Part shown: piece after piece, positions 49,701 to 58,700 of the stretch
How positions within the stretch are numbered: the first letter of the stretch is position 1
Layout: the number at the start of each line of letters is the position of its first letter
Source of the DNA: Effrenium voratum
Taxonomy: Eukaryota > Sar > Dinophyceae > Suessiales > Symbiodiniaceae
NCBI GenBank assembly: GCA_963377175.1
Contig: CAUJNA010000502.1
Span: forward strand, 424,501 to 488,500
Reading direction: 5' to 3'
DNA length: 64,000 nt
Notes under the pieces: model-generated
What the model was told of the DNA's origin: nothing
What the model saw: the letters and a program-made list of their open reading frames with translations, nothing else
The model's database searches: none
Position numbers and translations under genes: made by a program

Positions 49701-52700
49701 GCTTTTCCCGCCCCGAAAAACCCGAGAGCCAAAAGGCCAAAAAAGAAACGAGATAAAACACCAATGGAGGGGAGAACTTCAACGAATACCCCTCAGAAAG
49801 CCGAAGCAAATCATTCAAACAAACCAAGAAAACCCGAGGTAACGCTCAAACCTCACCCGCAAACGCCGACAAAAGCCCAAAGAGGAAACACACGAACAGG
49901 GAAAGCCCGACCAAAAGCAAAAGAACTGCCCAGAACAACCCGAACCAAAAAAACACACGAAAAACACAAAACGATTTTTTCTGGGCGTCCTATCCGAAAC
50001 CAGGCCGCTTCCTCCCCCCTTTTGTCGCGCGGGTCACTCGCCTTGTCCTCGGACATGGGGGGGCGATGCGCGGCCGCCTCGGGCAGCGCCAGGAAGGCGC
50101 TGAGGCGCCCGAGGGCGGCCTGGCCCTCCGCCAAGGCGTTCAAGGCGTTGGGGTAGAAGAGCAACGGGAACCGGATCCTCACCCGGAGGCCCCCGATGGA
50201 TTTCGATTGATTTCGGGCCTTCAAACAACCTGGGGTTGAGACCGGGTCCCAACCATCTTGGGGTGTCTAATGGAGGGGTCGGGTCTTCCATTGGAAGCCC
50301 CAGGAGCCTCTGGGCAAAACCAAGAACCATGGGCTGGCACGCAAGAAAAAAAAGAGACAAAACAAAAACAAAAACACCTAGGGCGCTGGTGTAAACCTAT
50401 AGGGAAGGTTGCCAAAGATCCTGATCAAACAAAAAACACAGTTTGTTTTGTTTTTATTATTTCCAGGGCAAACCACAACCACAGGGAAAGAAACACCATT
50501 GTTGGGGGTGCTGTCTAACAAGAAAGAAACAGATGAGAAAAGAAACCGGAAAGACAAAACTTGCTGGTGCGATAGCTAGGGAATGAGAAATGGAATGAAC
50601 CCAGGCGTTGGTCCCGAAAAAGAAAACCACCAGTTGCATGGATTATAGGGGTCATTCCATTTCTCATTCCCTGCTGAGCGCCAGACAGAACAACCAACGA
50701 GTTTGTTCAAACCACAGGGACCAAACTAACGGGATCCTTGGGTCACTTGGGTGTTATTTATTTTTGTAAGACATGGAATCCCACTTTGTTTTGACGGAAA
50801 ACCTGGAAGAATCAGAAAACAAACCGACACTGTTGTGGATCATGTGGATCCGAATGTGGTGAAAGGAGCAAATAGGAATGACCAAAACTGCCTGTCAGGG
50901 ATCCTCATGGAGGGACTCAGCTGCGCTCTCAACGGGTGACTCATCCGCGCCCTTCATGTCGCCCTATAGCTCAAAGTGCCGCACCCGCCACGCAATCCAG
51001 CTCTAAGCGAGCTCTTGCTAGGTATCCCACTATGCGGAGCACATGGGCATCTAGCGGTGGGGCAGTCACGTTCGCTTACTGCGTGCTCGCGTAGCTTGTG
51101 TCCTGGTTGCTTGCAAGGGGTAGGGGGCGGGGGAGGGAGTTTGGAGACAATCCCCCTTTGATGTTCAAGAAAGGAAGCGGATTCTCAGTGTTGACGACCA
51201 TAGGGAGGCTACCTTGCTGTTGCGAAGTCTTTGACGTTGTTCTACAGTACGGTTGAACGACCCCCTTGCTCTTTAGGCGCGTTTGGGGAAGGTAGGAGGG
51301 TTGAAGACAATGGAGAGGCCTTGCTTTGATAAGTTCACCAGTCTGGAGGCAAGTCTTTGGCTTTGAAAGAAAGGAAATGTTTCAACAACCTCCTGAAGCA
51401 GGTGTCGCTTTCCTTTGCAGATCCTTCCTGATGCTTCCCCTACGTTGGTTCGCAATAGGGAATCATCAGGTGCTTTGAAAATGACCCTGGGGACCCACTT
51501 GAAGGAAACCACTTGTGCGATAGGTTTTTTGGGCTCATTCAGAGTCCAGCCGAGACGCTGGTTCAGCAGACTCAGCGCCGTAAAGATCATCGCGGCGTTG
51601 AAGGAGCTGTGGGCGGCGCCCACGTAGGCCATCAGCACCACCGCGATCATGAAGGGCGGCAATGCGCTAAAGTAAGACAGCCTTGGATTGATACAACAAA
51701 ACGGCGAAACAATCTGCGGTTTGCTGTTCCCCTACTGGGTGTATTTGAGTAAGACAGAAAGACATCCTGAACACTGCGCTGCAAAGTGCAGTTTGAGGAC
51801 CGAAATGTAGTTGTGAGAACCCCTCAAAATATTCACCGAAAGGGACCCCAAGAAATAGCAAAGCTCAGCGTGTTTCCCGCAGCTAGGCTTCGACCAACCG
51901 ATCCAGGGAACAGTCGAACCTCTACAACTCGCTCGTCAGCGTGAATCGCTTCAACGGCCAGCTCCAGTGGCGCCATGTGAGCGCCGTCAGTGGAACATGT
52001 TGTGCAAGTGCATGGGGTGTTGGGCTGCAAAAAAGACTCTAGGTGTCCATGGGGGCTCCCCAGCTTGGGGCACATGAACGGGGACAGCCCTGGAAAATGG
52101 GCGGAAACGGGTTTGGGCGTGCTCGGCTTCCCAAACAGGACGCAGAAGGACGCTGGACCAAACATATATGGGGCCGTACCCCATGATCATGGGACCAAAC
52201 GGTGTTCCGAGACCCAAAGCCGACCAAACATTCCTTTCAATATGTCCTGACCCCCTTTTTTTCACACGGACAAGTGCACAAGTGCCAAAATTCAGATTGC
52301 GGGGGGGATGCTTTCGATCAACATCTCGGTTGCTTTCTGCTTCCCTGCCAAAAGTTTAACTTTTAGTGGTGCAATGCAAAACCCATTCGTTGGCAAACTG
52401 CTAAAGTCCTGACATCCAAGCAAAATGCAACAAAGACATTCAGTCGCCGCGTCCGCCTTCGGCCGCGAGGCAGGTAGGCCGCCACGGTGTCGCGGCTCCG
52501 CTGCGCCTCCAGCTCCGCGTCCCTCAAGCTCCTCACCCGGCGCTCGAAGACGTCCTGACGGGGGTAGATGTTTGTGAAAGGCGCGCGCTGGAATGTTCTC
52601 CCAAAAAGAAGAGGGGCCTGGAATCTGGGCAAGGACATCAGCTCAAACTTCTTGTCCCTCACTTACTGTCACTTGTTTCCTGGAGGCATTTCCAGCGTAG

Positions 52701-55700
52701 CAAATCCCTATACACAAACTCGAAATAAGGAGTTTTACCCTCCCCCTCCCCCACCACCAGTTTTCGGGGCAAATTTGTTCGTGAACTGATCTGAACGAAA
52801 TCCACTGAACTGGGACGAAACGGAAGCGGTTCTTGTCGAATCCACCGGGACTGAGATACTATCAAAGATGGCCTGAAAAAGCAGACACCGACCAACAAGT
52901 TGGACTTATCCCGGAATCCACAAAAAAAACATCTTATTGGTTGAACATGCTCCAGGGATCCTGGACGGGGAAATCGGAAAGGAAGGCAGGGGCCAACCCC
53001 TGCTTCTCTCATGGTCAGGGTTGGGCCAACCCTTTGCTTAAACATGTATTGCGCAAACAGCCCCCTCCTCGTTTCCCGACTCGCTTCCCGAGTGGATTGG
53101 GCAAGAAACTCCAAGTCCAGGGGAACTGAGCAAAGGGAACCCGGTGCCTTTTGTTCACAAAATATGTGTCCAAGAGTCACCCAGTAAAATTAAGGACCTT
53201 CATCACTTTTCCAGGTGAGCTCGCAAAAAGGCAAGTTTGGGCAATCAATTTGGTGTCCCTTCAAGGTGGACTGAATCGGGGTTGGTTGTAAGACGCTTTG
53301 ATCGATTTCCTCCCAGCCCATCTGCCGCAGTGCGCGGATGCCCCCCAGGATCTCGGAAGTCTGCGAGACCCGGGCGTCGCTGGCCTGGCGGTTTTTCCGG
53401 CTTCCGACACCGAGGAGAAGGCGGTTTAAGCAAAATGGATGGCTGAAAGGGGAGCCAGAAAGGGTGGTTTAAGCAACATGCATGGGGTCTAGAGGTGGTT
53501 TCAAGGTGCCTGAGGTGGTTTAAACCATAGCTCTGGTCACTGCTTGGTTTGAATTGGCTTTTTAGGCTGTGAAGCCCTGCTTGAGGGTCAATCTCCAAAC
53601 CGCCGGGCTCCACACCACGAGGAAAGCTGAGCTGGGCCCACTGGGAAAGTCGCAGTGGCAGATGGCAAGGACTTCCCGGCAATTTTATTCATAGAATGGT
53701 AAGAGAGAGATGGTGTCCACCCAAACAACCACCAAGAAACATACCCTTTGTGAATGCGGTACATCCCATCAAGCCTCTGGGAATCGTGGTTTGGGCAAGC
53801 AAAATCCATCCTACTTCAACTGATTCGCCTGCTCTTGGAGAGGCTCACCTGTTGCCCCCCTCTTTTGCCAAGGGACGTTCAACAAATGTCGAGGCACAGG
53901 ACCTCTTTTGGTTCACCAGCTCTCAAGAGGCCAGGCTCATTGCATGAGGAACTGCCCAAAAACTCCCCTGTTTCGGGGTCGGGGAGGGCCAGGGGTGGTT
54001 CCTTGCCGAAGGAGAGTCCCAAGGCGCGGTTTGATCATCTCAACTGTTTTGTCACATAGGGGCCCAGGTTTGGTTCATTGCCTCAGGACTTGAGGTCAAC
54101 GAAATGGGATCGCAATGCCTTACGCCCCATGGTCACTTTCTTTGGGTCTTTCAATTGGCGAGGTCCTCAGGATTGATCAAGACTCCCAGAGCGCCTGCAG
54201 GCACTTCTTGTTGAGCCGGCTCAGGTTCCGCTGCAGCTGCGCGTTGAAGGGTAGGCACACGATGAGCACCTGAACACGAGGCCTTCCTTGCACGCACGGG
54301 CCTGGATTCAATGGAATTGGTATGCTCAACAGTGACCAAACATTCTGAGCCATTTGCAGCAGCAAGGAAAAAGAGGACCGATTCTCTTTGGGGTTGACCC
54401 GGTTTCAGCAAAACGAGCTTTCCACTGAGCAGCACTTGATCACTCCTAAAGCTCGAACCCTTCTTACGGGCGTCCGTTGATTTCCGAGTCTCATTTCTTC
54501 TAAGAAAAACCCGTGCCCTTCTTGACCGGAGAACTTTGGGAGTCCAAAAGGACGGCGCTTGCCCGGATCCAGCGCTTCGTCGGGGCGCCACGATGCCCGC
54601 GAAGCCGGCCAGGCCCAGGTACCACCACAGCAGCACCGAGTACCCGGCCACCTGGAAGATCCTCGTGCCGGACTCTCGCCGTCCCAAAAAATCGGCAGCG
54701 ATGGGTAAGGAAGGGAATGAACCCTGGTCACCAAGGGGAGTGCCTTGCCTACACGGGACCCGAAACAGGGCCTCTACATTCCCGGGCCCCTCCAGATTTG
54801 TCCGAGGACATGTGACATGGTCCCCCGTATGGTGCCGTTGGTTGTCCTCAACTTGAAGTGAGCTTCCTTTTGGTGGGGTGTTGTTTTTCAGGTGAGGTGA
54901 CCAGATATTTCGCCACTTCAGAATCGTGAATGGTGGAAAACCCCTTGCTAGCGCATCCAGGTATTCGGACCCCTTTGTGGTTTCCCAGCTCCCCCCGGCT
55001 AAGGCCGGAGCCCATCCCAAAGTGTGTGGAAGGCGTAGGTCAAATCCTCCACCTGCCAACACGGGTCCCCAACCAAAACTGATGTTATCTGATGTTTATC
55101 CATGCGGGTTTCCTTTTAACGCATTCCCAAGCCTAGCAACTGCCTCAAACGTTGCCCCCAACCACCAAAAAAAGCGCCATGCGTTTGATTCTGGCCAGTA
55201 GTATGTGAAACTTACAATATAAAATACTTCAAAGAATCTGAGTTACCTCTTGGCCTCCCCCAATGGAAACTTCTCGATCATCCCTCTGGGTAGCAACTCA
55301 GGGAACTTTAAAAGGCCCCCTTGTGGCCAACCAAGATACATGGGTGTGTCTGTTTCAAAATGGTGGGTTTTCCTTTTAGCCAACCAAACAATAAAACAAC
55401 ACACCCACAAAAAAGGACACTTAAATCAATATTCGTGCTTCTCTAGGGCATTTATTCATTTCCTGCTGCTTGTAAAAGTGACATCCTGAAGCTTAGCCTC
55501 TCTGATTTTCGGTGCATCGCGCTGGACACAGGCAGCGAGAGGACCTGGAACTTGAGCAAAGTTGTCGTAACATCCCTATAATTGGTCATTCGCAGGCAGG
55601 AAGCAGGTGTAAATGGAAACCAGCCCCAGCAGAAATTCCCTTGGACCAGAACATCCAACCCACAATGCTTCATTCGGACCCCCGAAATGGTGTTTTTCCT

Positions 55701-58700
55701 GTTTGTCTTGTTTCAGAACAAGGTGAAAAGGGTACCCTTCGCCTCAAAAAAACAAGCAACGCCCATAGGCACTCAACAACTTCAGGTCAAACTCTTCAAC
55801 AACTTCAGGTCAAACCATGGAAAAAAATCAGCTTCCCTCCAATGAGTGGCGAAGAGCAGTTTCCCATTCAATCCAAACCACCAACTAAGGGAAAAAAAGC
55901 CAACGCCCCCACGCACACCCAGTGCTTCCGGCTACAAGTATCAGCAGGTAGCCATGGGAAACCATCATGAAAAATCTATAGGTAAAGATACCTGGTTACC
56001 TACTATAGTGGTAACTGGAAGTGCTGATCAGATTTGAGCATGTGTCAGCTTCCCTTTCCGAGCCTCAAAAGGAGACACTTCCATTAAGACCCTGAGAGAA
56101 AGAAAAGTCCATAAGTGATAGATTCCGTTCAAAAAGGAAAACGGGAAAACTAAAGATATTCTGAAGCAAATGGAAGGACACCCCCCCATTTTGGAGACAT
56201 CGCAAGTCTTGTTGCCCGCAGTTGCGCCTTGCCGGTGTCCACTTGCATGAGCGTCACCGGCGGCACGGAAAACCCGGTGTCTTGCAGCCGCAGGCTCTTC
56301 TCGTAAATGGAAGCCTACCGTGGACCAGTGGCAGCAGGGTTTGGGCAAGTCTGGTATCCAGTCCAAGAATTGGTTGCCTTTGATCCTGCAGGAAATTGGC
56401 CAAACCTTTCTTTGAATGGCTTCAGGGTTCAAGGATATCAGGTAGTTGGACGCTCTGGATGTGATCTCGACATGGTTGGTAGCCCTACAAATAATGCAGA
56501 AAAGGGGGCTTGAAAAAGAAACCAGGCTTATCCTTTGAGACCGTTTCGGGCACTCCTGTTTGGGTTAGGGTGTGTTTGGGTTTGGCTTTGGGTTTGAGTT
56601 TGTGCTTGTCTGTGGCAAATTTCATTGAAAACAACGCTTTTGAGGATGGGGGTTGGGTTAAAAGGCAAATCAAAGAGAAACCACCCATTTGCGGAAGGTG
56701 TGCTCATGGGCCTTTAGTGCGAACCCTTACCACGGCTGCTTACATGCACTATCCAGGGCTCCATGATCATCCCACCCAACTCCAAGTAAGCGAATCGGTC
56801 TTTTGACCATGGCAAATACTGCGCATGGACAAAATCCGGCGATTTGACTGCTCCAGCTCTTGGTAATTTCCACACTGTGATTCACTGGCCTCATTACTTT
56901 ACCATGATCAAAGTCATCCCTAAGTGGTGGGGTACGGGAAACAAGCTCAATTTCTGACTTTGATACCCCCCAGGAACAGTCAAAATACCGACATCTGATT
57001 CACCCACGCAAACCTGAAAGCAATGTGGGCGTTCAATTCCCTAGCCGCGATAGACCTCGCGTAGCTGGCCTGCAGCATCGCGCGGACGCGCGTGGCCATC
57101 ACGGTAGTCTGATGGAAGAACTGGTTCTCCACAAAGGTCTTGATACCTCACTCGGATCCTTTAGGTGTCATGGGGTCTAGAACAGCAAAGGCCTATATAT
57201 ATACATATAGAAGAAACCCAATACCATGTTGGTCAGAAACATCTTGGGGTTTCTGGCTCCCCTCAAGCGAACAAACATGTTTGAGGGCTCCAAAAAATAC
57301 GTTGGGGCCCCCTGCGGTTTCCGTTCAAGCCGCCACTTAGCTCGGGTGGTTTTGCGGATGTCACTTCATTCAATCGAGTAACATGACAGCTTCTGTCTTG
57401 AAACGCAAATATATATATATATATATAGATATACCTTTTATAGATATCTCCTACCCCTCCGTTAGGGTACACAAGCTTTTTCTGGCCAGACTAGGGCTGA
57501 CATTTCACTTGAGACTCAACTGCAATGACAGGATGTGCAACTCCATGTGGTCTCAACCAAGCAAAAGTTAAGCTCAACGCCGAAAAGGAGTTCCTAGTTA
57601 CGCAGCTAGTGTCATGCCCAGTTGAAACTGGAATCTAGCAAACAATTAAAAGGGTTGTGGCCCCTATCTAACTCCATGTGGTTCAAATCAAGCAAGAACT
57701 GAGCCAAGACAACAACAGAAATGTGTTTCTAAACATAGATGCGGGCTTTTCAGCGTTCGCTCCAGATCACGTTGCCCTGGATCGAAGACCGACTATCCAA
57801 GAGTCCACACAAACCCTTTTGAAACATCCTCAATCCTGGCACCCCAAAATCTCTCACCTGGGTTGAAGATTGAAGGTCTCCCAAGTTGTGCTTTTTGAGA
57901 ATCTTCCCCTGGCCGGCCAGCACTTCAATCTCAAAAAAGCGTACATTGGTTGAGCACTATTTTTGGGAGGTGAACAGCCATGATTACAGCAAACTCCAGC
58001 AGGATTCCATATATATATATATATACGTACACATATGACATATATGTAGACATATGTTGTATATATATATATATATTGATATATGCATATATGCTGAAAC
58101 GTATCCCATCCGATCCAATCGAAGCATAGGCGCAGAGCACCGCGAAGAGGCGCACCGCGGCCGCCTGCCCGGCCGCGAAGTCGGCCTTCTGCACGGCGTC
58201 CAGCAAGGGTCCCAGGCACAGCGCGGGCAAAAACTGGACCGAGGTGTTCAGGAACCGCAGAAACCTGCGGGATGGGGACATCAGCTGCTTGGGTCATGGG
58301 GAAATCTGGAGCTGGTGCTTTCTGGGCACATGGGAACATCTGGAGCGGGGGAAACTGGAGGTGATTTGTTGATGGTTGCTGACATCCTGTGGAGCAAGGG
58401 TGAGGAACTTCTGTCAGGCATTGTTGGAGACTGGGTGGTCAGGTTTTGGGCTTGGTGGCTGGGGAGTTTCTGGGTTTGAAACCTGAGGCCACCAACAAGC
58501 ATGAAACATGCTATTGTGTTCGTTCCATAAAACCTGAGATCGTGTTTGGGTGGTTCTTCCAAAAGTAGGACCCCTTTTGTTTAACCAAGGGTGTTGAGGA
58601 ACCAGGGAAACCTGCAGTCAGTGGTCAACTTTGGGTCGGGTGCCTTTGTTCGGAACAGCAAAACCAAACTGATTGATGGTTGGGTGTACGCCCCCTGATG

